Source: a virus
IMG/VR virus record: IMGVR_UViG_3300021364_000042
Location: 1 to 45,991 of that record
DNA: 45,991 nt
Strand: one strand, 5' to 3'
The position numbers were made by a program, and so were the translations under genes. The notes beneath the pieces were generated by a model. It searched no databases and was not told where the DNA came from. It saw nothing but the letters and a program-made list of their open reading frames with translations. This document shows positions 1 to 10,600 of the stretch, one piece after another (the stretch's first letter is position 1; every line of letters starts with the position of its first letter).

Positions 1-3000
1 GCTACCGTCTACGTCAGCGTTGTCTGTGATGTTGACAGTGCCAGCAGCGGAGTCAAGGATGAGGTTACCAGACAGAGTGCCAATCTCGTTAGCAGCATCT
101 GTGCCGATTTTCAAGTCACGAATGTTTGCTCGTGCAGCACCAGTCAGTGCATGATTAAACTGAACTGTGCCATTTACAGTATGAGCATCAGATCCAGCGT
201 TGCCAATAGTTGCATTACCGTTAACCTGCAGGGTGCCACCGATATAGGTGTTACCAGATCCTGCAGTAACAGCAAATACTGTCTGGACTTGGAAGTTAGA
301 CTGAGTTGTGATTGCACCAGTTGCTGCAATGTTACCACCAACAGTTACATCGTCAGTAACGTTGAGGTCATCGCCCACATACAGATCAAGACCGATACCA
401 ACACCACCACCAACGATCAAGGTGCCTGTGGTTGGAGAAGTTGCGTTTGTAGTGTCAAAGAGTTTGATGCTACCCGCATCCAGACCAGATCTGGTGCCGT
501 TAAATACTTCACTGCTATTTGTAGCGTTGTGATAGAGAGCATAACGTGATGCTGAGTTATCCCAACCAAAGAAACCAACACGAGCAGTTGAATCGTAGTA
601 TCTGAATTCAACACCACGGTCCTTACCATCGTCAGATCCAGGAGCAGTGTCGCCACCCAGAGTAACGATAGGATCGTCCAGAGTAACCACCGTGGAGTTA
701 ACGGTAGTAGTTGTGCCGTGGACTGTAAGATTCTGGTTGATGATCACATTCTGATCAACTTCCAGGTTGCCTTCGATGGTTACATCATCGGTGTAGGTAG
801 TGACTGCATTAACAGTCAGCACATCAGTATTAGAGTTACCAATGGTGGTCAGAGATCCAGTGATATTCAACTCACGGTTGAATGTTGCATCACCGTGGAC
901 AACCAGAGCACCGTCAGTAGCGTTACCCTGACCCACACGACCGATGGTTGTGAAACCAGACTCACCCAGGACACTGAATTCAACAGTGTCGTTAGTGTTG
1001 AGTTTACCGATGTAGAGGTCATCACCAATATGGAGATCCTGTCCGATACCCACACCACCAGTGACTCTCAGTTGAGCACCTGTGTCGCTAGCGAAGGTTG
1101 CGTTGTGTGTTGCACTACCACCGATGACCTGACGATACAGGACATCGAGGTTATTCATCAGGGAAGGACGGGTGCGGGCAGTGCCAGCATCCTTGACGAC
1201 AATACGGTCGTCCATGTAGAGGTCACCACCGATCCTCACATCCTTCTCAATGTTGACACCACCAGCGACAGTGATAGCACCATCAGTTGCCAAGGTAATG
1301 TCAGATTCTGAGGTGGTCGCATCAACTGCGATGTTGTTGGTGCGCTCGAAGGTATTGAAACCACCAACATTCAGACTACCTTCAATGTCGGTGTTACCGT
1401 TAGTGGTCGAAACTTGGAATTTCTGAGCACCACCATTAGAGATCTTAAACTCCTTCGAACCAGTATCCATATGGATAGTGTCATGGAAGGTCGCTTGACC
1501 ATCCAGATCGAAGTTGGAGTTGAAGGTAACGTTGCCATCTACATTGAGGGTATCGTCGATGTCAGTTGCACCAATGATATTAACAGTGCCACTGATGACG
1601 CTGTTACCATTGTCAGTGTCAACAACAAACTTAGTTACACCAGCATCAGTCTGGATCTTAAACTCTTTGTTGTCTGCACGGACAGTCAGGTTGTCAGTGA
1701 TCTCGGTGTCCAGTTGGACATCCAGGGTGCCTTCAATAACAGTGTTACCTGTAGCACTTTCGATAGTAACTTTGTCTACATGACCAGCAGTCCTGACCGC
1801 AAAGTTGGCATCGATGTCAACAGTGCCGTCGATCTCAGTATTGCCTTGGATGTAGGTAGTGCCACCAACGTTGAGGTTGGCAGAGATACCTGCACCACCA
1901 GTCACCACCAGGGTGCCTGTTGTGGGTGTCTTCCAAGTGGAATCTGTATTGGTGGTCAGTCGGAGGTTACCAGCAATGACAGCAGCGTCAGTGCCAGAAT
2001 AAACTTCGCTTGAGTTAGTCGCGTTGTAGAGGAAGCGATACCCGCCAGTGCCATTCCATATGTTAGCGTCCGCATAATCTTCGTCCCAACCATAGAAACC
2101 AAATCTCTCTTGAGTATCATAATACCTAAATTCGATACCGCGATCTTTGTTATCATCTGCAACAAGAGTATCCTCACCACCCAGGGTGATGATCGGGTCT
2201 TGGACAGTCATGACCACTGAGTTAACAGTGGTTGTGGTGCCATCTACCTGCAGGTCACCACGGATCTGTACAAGACCCGTCGCTGCATCATCGTCCCCTG
2301 GATCGAGCACCATGGTAGCGTCACGGGTGCTCAGAACGTTGTATTGGAATCTGTAGTCCTCTACGTTAACAAAGTATGCAGCGTCAGTGCTGGAGATCGT
2401 GATCTCATTGTCAGCAGTGATATTGATATTTGCAGTGCCGCCAGCATCAGCATTGTTGGCGGTGATATTCATGTTGCGATCTGCCGCCTCGTTTACTTCG
2501 AGATGGAAATCTACATTACCCGACGTTCGTTTAATAAACTGATTGGTTTTTGTAACGTCAAGAGTAATGTTACCACTAATGGTAGCATCGAGGTTAAGGT
2601 CAACAAGACCAGTGTAAATCGATCCCCAGTTTGCATCACCGTTACCATTAGGGTCGTCAGCAGCAACAGCAGGGTAGGAATTGCCCTGATCCAAAATGCC
2701 AGGTTGGAAAGGATACTCAGCAGTATCGTAACCAACGACACGGAATACGCTATCCCCTGTCCTGTTATTAACATTAACGTGGTTAATGGTGGTAATGCCA
2801 TGATAAGCATTATCAGTTGTGCGCTCGCGGTCGAGCTCAAATGTTTCTGTTGCATTTTGGTCAGTAAACATCAACAGACCACGAGATTGCATCTGAGAAT
2901 TCTCAATTGCATTCTCGCTAATAGTGACGTGACCGTTTGCGTCTACGTCAAAGTCTTCTTGGTCGAAACTCGCAATACCCTTTTGCTCGACTCCATCAGT

Positions 3001-4044
3001 ACCCAGGTCTCTCCATCCACCCTGATCGTCTTGATCGCCCTGTTGGGTGTTGTGTGAAGGTTCGCCGAGTCCTGCGGGGATTGCCCGAATAGCAGCCTGA
3101 TACGTTCTGCCATTAGATGCAATAACCTTGCTGAATCTAGGATACGCAACAGCGTTATCGTAAGTGGTGAAAGATGTTCCAGACTTTGCCCCCTGCGTCG
3201 CAGTCGCGATAGGTGAGGTGTTAGCATAGATGAGACGACCGTATCTGTCAACTTGGAAGTTGACAGTGTTAACAGTCTCTTCGCCAGTTGTTGCACTGAT
3301 CAGAGGATCGACCAGTGGGTCCATCGCACTGATGGGGTTATATTTACCCACCACAACTGTGGTATCTGCCAGGTCCAAGAAGGGGTTGGATGCCTGTGCA
3401 TTACCATTCTGGACAATAATACGACCACTACCACCAGTAATAGTCCTAGAAACAATAGATCCTTCTGCCTGACGTGACAAGAAACCAAAGGTGGTCATCC
3501 CTGCGAGAGATGTCAGATCGCTATCCAAAGGTTGTGCGTCAGCAATACCAAAGTCTGACAGAGTTGATGGGTTATCAGCGTTAACAATACGACCACGAGA
3601 GTCAACCGTGATACGAGTATATGTGCCTGTTGCGTCTAGATCTGTGGGGTCATAGTGTGGCAGATTAACCACATAATTCAACTCAGCAGTGATAGTGAGA
3701 TTTGAGGATCCATCAAATGTGCCACTACCAGACATGTCACCACCCAACTGAATCTGACGAGCGTTTGCCAGACGGGTAGCAGTTGCAGCATTACCAATCA
3801 GTGAAGCAGTAATAGCACCCGCTTCAAAGTTACCATCAGCATCCCTCTTGACCAGGGTGTTGGCGGTATTAGATTCTGTCTCCAGCGGTCTCTCATACTT
3901 AAGAGAGTTCCACGCTGTAACACCATCACCGATCTTAATACGCGACGTATCAATCTCGATCCCCAATTCACCTTGGGCGAGGATAGGGTTGACGTTTGCC
4001 CACTGCTGAGCACCGTCACGTCTAAGTTGGATTCTATTTGCCAT
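1..4044 (-). CDS. Tail-fibre-like structural protein, C-terminus cut by the window
   Basis: The reading frame is open from the ATG at 4044 to base 1, giving 1348 codons without a stop; the 3' end lies outside the window. The N-terminus (MANRIQLRRDGAQQWANVNP, then LAQGELGIEIDT and KIGDGVTAWNSL) matches the Mtd-type N-terminal domain found on phage receptor-binding proteins and fibres. Around residues 75-95 it has a tail-fibre-like segment (ATATRLANARQIQLGGDMSG). The rest is beta-rich repeats of the form GGxGIxxxLxVGGxxxI, with a module of about 130 residues present twice (near 600 and 1108). It is probably a host-contact fibre or a similar exposed virion part. It follows a terminator and has its own ATAAATA motif, so it may be a separate transcription unit. 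An AGGA about 12 bases upstream is only a weak ribosome site. The adhesin role is inferred. Confidence 0.88.
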   Translation of the reverse strand, partial: MANRIQLRRDGAQQWANVNPILAQGELGIEIDTSRIKIGDGVTAWNSLKYERPLETESNTANTLVKRDADGNFEAGAITASLIGNAATATRLANARQIQLGGDMSGSGTFDGSSNLTITAELNYVVNLPHYDPTDLDATGTYTRITVDSRGRIVNADNPSTLSDFGIADAQPLDSDLTSLAGMTTFGFLSRQAEGSIVSRTITGGSGRIIVQNGNAQASNPFLDLADTTVVVGKYNPISAMDPLVDPLISATTGEETVNTVNFQVDRYGRLIYANTSPIATATQGAKSGTSFTTYDNAVAYPRFSKVIASNGRTYQAAIRAIPAGLGEPSHNTQQGDQDDQGGWRDLGTDGVEQKGIASFDQEDFDVDANGHVTISENAIENSQMQSRGLLMFTDQNATETFELDRERTTDNAYHGITTINHVNVNNRTGDSVFRVVGYDTAEYPFQPGILDQGNSYPAVAADDPNGNGDANWGSIYTGLVDLNLDATISGNITLDVTKTNQFIKRTSGNVDFHLEVNEAADRNMNITANNADAGGTANINITADNEITISSTDAAYFVNVEDYRFQYNVLSTRDATMVLDPGDDDAATGLVQIRGDLQVDGTTTTVNSVVMTVQDPIITLGGEDTLVADDNKDRGIEFRYYDTQERFGFYGWDEDYADANIWNGTGGYRFLYNATNSSEVYSGTDAAVIAGNLRLTTNTDSTWKTPTTGTLVVTGGAGISANLNVGGTTYIQGNTEIDGTVDIDANFAVRTAGHVDKVTIESATGNTVIEGTLDVQLDTEITDNLTVRADNKEFKIQTDAGVTKFVVDTDNGNSVISGTVNIIGATDIDDTLNVDGNVTFNSNFDLDGQATFHDTIHMDTGSKEFKISNGGAQKFQVSTTNGNTDIEGSLNVGGFNTFERTNNIAVDATTSESDITLATDGAITVAGGVNIEKDVRIGGDLYMDDRIVVKDAGTARTRPSLMNNLDVLYRQVIGGSATHNATFASDTGAQLRVTGGVGIGQDLHIGDDLYIGKLNTNDTVEFSVLGESGFTTIGRVGQGNATDGALVVHGDATFNRELNITGSLTTIGNSNTDVLTVNAVTTYTDDVTIEGNLEVDQNVIINQNLTVHGTTTTVNSTVVTLDDPIVTLGGDTAPGSDDGKDRGVEFRYYDSTARVGFFGWDNSASRYALYHNATNSSEVFNGTRSGLDAGSIKLFDTTNATSPTTGTLIVGGGVGIGLDLYVGDDLNVTDDVTVGGNIAATGAITTQSNFQVQTVFAVTAGSGNTYIGGTLQVNGNATIGNAGSDAHTVNGTVQFNHALTGAARANIRDLKIGTDAANEIGTLSGNLILDSAAGTVNITDNADVDGS
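557..723 (-). repeat. Intragenic repeat, copy 2 (TTTTVNS...GFFGWD)
   Basis: Second copy of a module within the fibre-like gene, around residues 1108-1163. It carries GTTTTVNSTVVTLDDPI, then KDRGVEFRYYD and GFFGWD, and is followed by HNATNSSEVFNG and SPTTGTLIVGGGVGI. It matches the copy at 2083-2247 nearly residue for residue at these anchors. Confidence 0.85.
2083..2247 (-). repeat. Intragenic repeat, copy 1 (TTTTVNS...GFYGWD)
   Basis: First copy of the module, around residues 600-655: GTTTTVNSVVMTVQDPI, then KDRGIEFRYYD and GFYGWD, followed by YNATNSSEVYSG and TPTTGTLVVTGGAGI. The starts of the two copies are about 508 residues apart. Confidence 0.85.
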
Positions 4045-4086
4045 TGTTTATAAGGATCCTAGCAACAGACAAAGGTCTTTCTTGTT

Positions 4087-4093
4087 TATTTAT
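4087..4093 (-). promoter_or_regulatory. Candidate late promoter (ATAAATA)
   Basis: The minus strand reads CATAAATAAAC here, close to the T4 late-promoter octamer TATAAATA. It lies 42 bases before the ATG at 4044 and just after the terminator of the upstream unit, a sensible place for a new transcript start. The motif is short and AT-rich, so chance occurrence is possible. Confidence 0.42.
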
Positions 4094-4099
4094 GCCATT

Positions 4100-4120
4100 A
4101 AAAAACCCCCTTGCGGGGGT
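4100..4120 (-). terminator. Rho-independent terminator
   Basis: On the minus strand the sequence is ACCCCC, loop GCAA, GGGGG, then six T. This is a perfect GC stem with a tetraloop and a T-tract. It begins ten bases after the stop of the 70-residue gene (4130-4342) and ends the upstream transcription unit before the fibre-like gene. Confidence 0.9.
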
Positions 4121-4129
4121 GCTGCATCT

Positions 4130-4342
4130 TTACTCCGCAGCAGGAGTTTCTTCTTCTGCTTCTTCTTTGGGTGCAAGATACTCTAGAGTTTCGATAGCAC
4201 CAAGAAGTTTCAGGGCAGTTGCTTCATTGTCCTTGATTTTCTTGGAAAGCTCTTGGTTTTCACGAAGCAGATTTTGATAACGGGTTTGGAATTGCTCAAG
4301 CAGCTCCTCTTGAGAAGCAGTCTCGGTCACGTCAGCAGGCAT
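4130..4342 (-). CDS. Small coiled-coil protein (70 aa)
   Basis: I do not recognise a named family. The protein is mostly a charged amphipathic helix (residues about 10-56, QEELLEQFQTRYQNLLRENQ onward) with heptad-like leucines, followed by an acidic alanine-rich tail (EEAEEETPAAE). A strong ribosome site (AAAGGAG) sits 7 bases before the ATG, formed by the last codons of the upstream gene, so the two are probably translated together. It is the last gene before the terminator. A small virion accessory or assembly factor for the neighbouring large tail proteins is possible by position, but this is inference. Confidence 0.8.
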   Translation of the reverse strand: MPADVTETASQEELLEQFQTRYQNLLRENQELSKKIKDNEATALKLLGAIETLEYLAPKEEAEEETPAAE

Positions 4343-4344
4343 GT

Positions 4345-4611
4345 TTAATCTCCTTTAACTAATGATTTCAGTAACGATTTGATTTCTGACAAGTCAGATT
4401 TTAGACTATCTACATCAGTTTGTAAAGCCTCAAACTTCTGATCCTTCTTCTGGCGCTTGCGATAAGCAGCCATGTATTCATCATACTGTGTTTTATTACA
4501 GTTGACAATAGCGTTTGAATCGGGATCCCTAAACCACCCATCCCGTCCCTCAACGGGGATCAGGTCTGGGCGGTAAGGTTCGATGTGATCAATCTTATTT
4601 GGGCTTGACAT
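4345..4611 (-). CDS. Small protein with C-terminal coiled coil (88 aa)
   Basis: No family name can be assigned. The N-terminal half has an aromatic and proline-containing segment (EPYRPDLIPVEGRDGWFRDP) and a single cysteine (IVNCNK). The C-terminal half, from about residue 48, is a lysine-rich helix ending in a leucine-heptad stretch (DVDSLKSDLSEIKSLLKSLV), a probable coiled coil. The stop is two bases before the next ATG, and its last codons supply that gene's ribosome site. No clear Shine-Dalgarno precedes its own start. Its place between the DUF4815 protein and a fibre-like gene suggests a role in tail assembly or a minor virion part, not demonstrated by the sequence. Confidence 0.8.
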   Translation of the reverse strand: MSSPNKIDHIEPYRPDLIPVEGRDGWFRDPDSNAIVNCNKTQYDEYMAAYRKRQKKDQKFEALQTDVDSLKSDLSEIKSLLKSLVKGD

Positions 4612-4625
4612 AGTATCTAATAATA

Positions 4626-4654
4626 ATTATAATCAACCATGTAAGGGTTGAGAA
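4626..4654 (-). promoter_or_regulatory. Weak sigma70-like promoter candidate
   Basis: The 52-base gap before the 88-residue gene holds TATAAT (4626-4631), with TTCTCA (4649-4654, four of six matches to TTGACA) 17 bases upstream. The gap is very AT-rich, the implied leader is short and no ribosome site follows, so this is a weak call. Confidence 0.2.
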
Positions 4655-4663
4655 ACAGAGGCT

Positions 4664-7600
4664 TTAAGTAGCCAATGCAATTGCTCTAAGATCAGCAATA
4701 AGTGGGACTCTCGCTTGATTTTTAGATCTCATGACGATCTTCAGTTGGAATGCGTTGAAAGTCAAACCTTTTTTCTCATATGCATAATCTTTCCACAGAT
4801 ATTCATCTGTAGGAGTTGAGTCATATTGTTGATTTTGAGTAGAAAGAGGTTCGCCAATCAAGTCCCAACCAAGGGTATTAGGATCAGCAGTGTCACCTGC
4901 CTTGAATGCACGATAATAAACTCGGACTTCGGTGGAGGGGTGACGTGTGATTTGGAAGTCAACCTTCAGAGATCTTGCTTCACTACCCAGACGTGCAAGA
5001 CGTGTGATATACACAGCATCATTTTGATCACCATTGGGCAGAGTAGAAACATCCTGGGTGCGGTCGATAGCAGACTGCTGACCATAAGGAGCAGGACCAC
5101 CAGGCCACCAGTTGACTCTGTTAGTTGTAGTAATCAAGGACAGTCTGTCAAGGTCAATACAGGGAGACAGAGTGGATTTCTCAGTCGTCAACTGCAATGC
5201 CATTGTCAGTGACTTGTTACCATCCAGTTTGTTTTGCTCATTGATCTTAGATGCAACCATCTGAGGAGATGTAAATGCATTTTCTTCATTGAGCACAACG
5301 TCAAGGAATTGACCACTGTTGATAAAGGATGCTTGGTCGCGAGGTGCAGATCCACCTTCACCACCACCTTCACCAACTGACGTTGCTGTAGTAGTATTTA
5401 CACGAGCAGTAATCTCGGTTTCTGGAAGCACCATCGTGGAGATGGTAGGAGTCAGAGTTTCAAACTGGACATTCTGCGAAGCAAACACACCTGTGCCACC
5501 ACCTCTGATACCATTGGTTGCAACAAAATCAGTAGAAATCATATAAGAGTCAATCCAAGGACACTCAATTCTCTCGTGGACTTTGTTAATTTGTGTCAGA
5601 GGAATACCATCCAGGTTGTAGCATTCAACTATAGATCCAGATTCATGGGTTACATCAGAAGTGCCATCAGCACCTCTACCACCAGTTGCGACAGTGATCA
5701 CCTGACCATTTGCCGAGATTGAAGAGTATTGAATAATCTCATCGTTGATCTTAAGATAACCAGGGTTGAGGTTACCAATAGATGTGCCACCCACGATAGT
5801 GTGGAATTGAGATGCGTCTTGCACTTGAATTGAAGTTGTGCCAGCCGCCAATGAAGAAGTCAATGTTGTAGGAGGCACTTCAGAAATAACTCCTTCAATT
5901 TCAACGTTGTTAGTGCGTTGGTGCATACCATGGTTTCTATGGAAAACTGCAACCTCTTGATCATCAGCAGCAAAACTAGGTGCCTGAGTGGGATATGCAT
6001 TATAAGAATCACCCGAATAAGTAATCGAAGTGATAGTTGCAGAGGTGCCCGCAGCGTTTGTCAACGTGTCTGATGCATCAAATTCATATGACAGATAGTT
6101 GAGGATTAGGGTGTTAGTGCCGCCATCGTATGATGTAACTACACCTGTAGATCCAGAAGTAGATCCACTCACGGTATCACCAACTTCAAATGTGCCGTTA
6201 AAGATTGCCGACAACACAAATGTGCCTACAGATTGAGACGATGCAAGACCTTGGAAAGGCACTCCGTTGGCATCAAGGAAACCAGCAGAGAATTGACCAT
6301 CAATATCAGTAATAGTGATTCTTTCAGGATCAGAAACTGCATCAAACTCAGTGATTGTGCCACTTGCACCTGAAGGCGACTGAAGAATTCTTGCACCGAT
6401 TGTGAAGTTATAATTCTCTCCGACAGGCAGTAACAGAGTTTGCTTAGGTTTGATAGTGAGAATAGGATTCTCAATCAGATTGTGGATACCACCGTTACCT
6501 TTACCCAACTCGGCGTTGTTGAGGATGGCAGTGCCCAATGATGCAGTAAACTCTGCACGATAGATTGTAAACTTACAATCTTCATACTGGTCAGCAGTCC
6601 AAGTAGATGCGTTTTGTGACTTAAAGAGCACACCAGCATAGGGTTGCTCAGAGATCGTCCTAGTGCCAGAGACATCGATATCACCCATTCTGGAGATCCA
6701 AACGTTATATTCGTTGGAGTCGGACAGAAGCACAAAGCAGTATTCTGTAGACTGCTTGATATAAACAGGTGATCTGAAAGTAAATCTGGTAGGCACTGCT
6801 GCATTATCAGACAACTCTACCTGATCAGGATCGATAGTAGTATCAGAGAAGGGAAGGATGTCCTTGGTAGGATATCCATTCTCCATGGTCCTGATCTGCA
6901 TTGAGATGGGAATGTTGGCATCCTTGGTCTTGAAGAAGATATCAATACCAGTCAGGAATACACCACCTTCTTCGTCAATAATAAAGGATTGTGCCAGGGG
7001 GTCATACCAACCAATCTGACGTGTTTCAGTCCTGGTGGTGATAACTGTGCGAGCATCATTAACAGTGTCTCTCACAATCTCAGCATTACGGACTGCCAGA
7101 ATATTTTCTCTAACGGTCCTCAAAGTGCCAGTTGCACTGTAAGTAGTATCTGCAGATGAAGTAACTTCATCATTTGCTCTACTATTAGTGGGTGATGTAG
7201 TGAATCTAAAGGTCCTGGTGCCAGTTGCCCAACGAGGGTTGGAATCATTACCAGGGTTAGGAATAAAGAAGGATCCACGGAAATTACCGATGTTGTCAGT
7301 CAGGAGACGGCGATCCTTCACAACTGCACGACCCCCAGAAGTCTGACCAATCAACACTTCACCAGTCTGCATATTGCCGAAGAAGTTGGGATTGACAGTT
7401 TCTGCCAGACCTTGGGTATCAATATTCAGGAAGGGGGTTGTAGATGCATATGATTCTGCAAGAGTTGCTTCACCAGTGCCATATGGGTCAGTCTTATATG
7501 CATCATTTGCGGGTGCTACCTTAAAGCGGCAACCTGAGTTTTGACCGATAACAGTCTCACCAACCACAAAAGGTGTTTCGTTGGAGCGAGGATCCGCAGT

Positions 7601-10600
7601 CGAAGACTTAACCAACTCAATAACTTTAGGTGTAATATAGTTGGTAACGTTAACACCATCGAAGAATGCATAGATTCTTGTGCGAGGTTTCATACGGTCC
7701 ACGTTGAAGGACACGTTACGGGATCTGATCCAGGGGATTGCTGTTTGTGACAGCTCGGTATCACCCAGTGACTTACGCTCAATCTTGGGCACCACGCGAG
7801 TCCTGACACCTTGACGTGCCTGGTTGTTAACAACACGCCATGTGCGTCTCTCGTGGACGAAGATGGGTTGACGACCCTGACCGTGACCCAGGCGACCTAG
7901 GCGACGACCACCAGCAGCGAAACTACCAGATCTGTTTCTGAATCTTGTGCGAGAAACCAAGGACTCACCAGTCCAGTTGGTGCGCCATGATCCCCACTGG
8001 ATAGGAGCAAAACCATTCTGGTCAATCTGAAGGTCTCTAGCAACAGAAGAGAAGTCACCTTCAACGTTTTCAACACGAGCAGGCAAACGCTTGATGTCAA
8101 CCCAGTCATCAGATGCAGGAGTCAAGTCAATACGACCAATGAAGGTAAACACGTTGAATGGGTTTACATTCTCTGTCCTAGATGCATAAGGTTGGGTGAC
8201 GATTGCCAAATCTTCATAAGGCAACAACACCATGTTGCCCGTGGTTTTCACTACGTTGGAAGAATCGGCAAGGTTGAGTTGCAGAGGGACGTTAGATGTA
8301 TAGTGTGAAGGACGGAGGAAACCTTCCTTGAAGTCCATCGAGCACTTATAGTCAACGTTTAGCACATCACCGATTGTGTGATCGGTAAAATCATCTACAA
8401 CGTAACCATTCTTCAGACGATCAAAACCATTGTCGTCGTATGTCTTAGTATTTTCTGCTTGTGTTTCCAGCAGAGACAGTGAAGTGTAATACTCAACGTG
8501 TGACAGTCTGGTCTCCAGATCGCCAATATCCTTCATGGTATAGCGACGGATGATCTCAGGATATACTAGGATGTCACGCTCAACATCATACACATATGCA
8601 CGACACTCAAGTTGTGCCAGAAGCATTGCGTTTTGAATGTTATCTGGGGGTGGCTGATCCTCAGAAGATACGCCTTTTGCGATTCTCAACTCATTTTCAT
8701 GAGTCAGGAAGATCTTATCTGCACGAGGCAGATAGTAGGTGTAGTCCATGCGAATCTCAGTTGCCACCTTAGGAATATCAAAGATGGTAGATCCGCCAGC
8801 ACCACCGCCAGTATCAAACTGACGAGCAGCAAAGTCGAGTGAAGCACAATTCACATAGTATTCGTTAGTGATAGTGCCAGCACCAGATGCCAACTCACCA
8901 ACGCCAGGACGGAAGTCGATCTGGTCCTTCAGGAAGTTAATAGATCCATCAAGTTTATACTTAGGAATATCTTTGTAACCAATACCCGTATAGGATTGTG
9001 ATGCAAAGTAGTCACCTGATGATTCATGGACAAAGTAATCAAAGATTACCAGCAGTTTACGGATTGGAGGTGTAAACTGAGGTAGTCTCAGCATCTTACA
9101 CACATCATAGTAGTGTGCCTTTTGACCAGCCTCCAACTCATATTGAGTTGTGACAACCTTACTACCCTTAGACACGGATCCTTCAGCGTCATCGATGATA
9201 GCAGTCAGAGGAGTATTATCATCATCAACACCATCGATAGTCTCACCAGGGAGGAAGGGGACTTCGTTGAGTTGGACAACATATAGACGGAGAGTGCTGT
9301 TGATAAACTGGATTACACGTCCCCTAGCACCTGAGGTGCGACCCACAACAACAGAGCCGTTGTCGAAGAAGGTAGATTCAGTAAGAGTGAGATAAGGAGG
9401 CTCTGCATCGTTGTCGTTTTCAGACTCGTATACAGCGTGGATTTTGTAGACATCATTCAAAGCAAATGAAATCTCTTCGTCTTCGATTCTGGTGCCATAC
9501 AGGTTACCGTAAGCAAGACCATACTTCTGTTGGTCGTTATTGTTACGGGTCCTGATGACCTTCATCGCACGCATCTTAGATGCTGTCTTAATCTTCTTAG
9601 AGACGATATTTTTAGAGATCAGTGCTGTCAGTTTGACGGTATTGACACCAGTCAATCCATCAATAGTTACAGACTGACGATCAGCACCAAAAGTAACTGT
9701 TAGTGTGCCTGCATCATTCAGAGCATCGATGTTGAGGTTTTGACCCACACTATATGCAGATCCAGACTCACCAAGAATAGTGAGCACATAGTTTTCATCA
9801 TCGAGTGATGCAAACTGCTCTGATTCAGGCAGTGAAACGGTAACACCACCAGACACCACTGTTTTATTATTAAAGGTGCGATAGACAAAGAATGATTCGT
9901 CAGAGATTGATCTCATTGAGATACGAGGAGTATCAATCGTGAGCTCACCATTCTGGTAGTCCTTCTGGAATACGAAAGGACGCATTCTCACCAGAGTGCT
10001 ATATTCACCATCAGCAACAGTGCCCTTAGCAAGAGCATTATCAATTTTAACAACCTGATTTAGGTCATCAAAAATTGCATCTGTGGCACCAGTATACTGA
10101 TTTCCTTCAATAGTCTTAATATACTGAGGATCTACTCTTTCAATTCTGATAGTATTTTCACCTTCGGCAGTAGAATTGGTTGAAGTTACTACATCACCAG
10201 GACGAAGATCCTGCACAAACTTAGTACGGAAACCAGAAATCTCTTCACCAGTAGAATCAATAGTTACTGTAGATGCTTCAATTTCTGCTTGGTCATTCAG
10301 CAACCAGTTGGCACCAAAGATAATTTGATTAGTGCTATTTCTACCATAGCAGGATCTAGTATCTGTCAGGTTAAATGTGTGTGCTGCATCCAGAGTGCCA
10401 ATAACACGACCGTCTCTTTCAATAACCTCACCATTCACAAAGGTGCCAGAGACTTGCTCCAGTTGACACCAGTTACCACTACCACCATCAGCAACGAAAC
10501 CGCGAGCATTGGAGGTGCGACCTCTGAGCACATCACCAACAGTTACTGAATTATTACCTGCTGCAAAATTAAGAGCAGTAAACATCTGAGCATCAAAAAT

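Noticed and set aside
151-4019. Several plus- and minus-strand frames of 60-240 residues in the left 4 kb
   Set aside because: All lie opposite or out of frame with the continuous 1348-codon fibre-like gene, and their translations are low-complexity shadows rich in Ser, Thr, Val and Leu.
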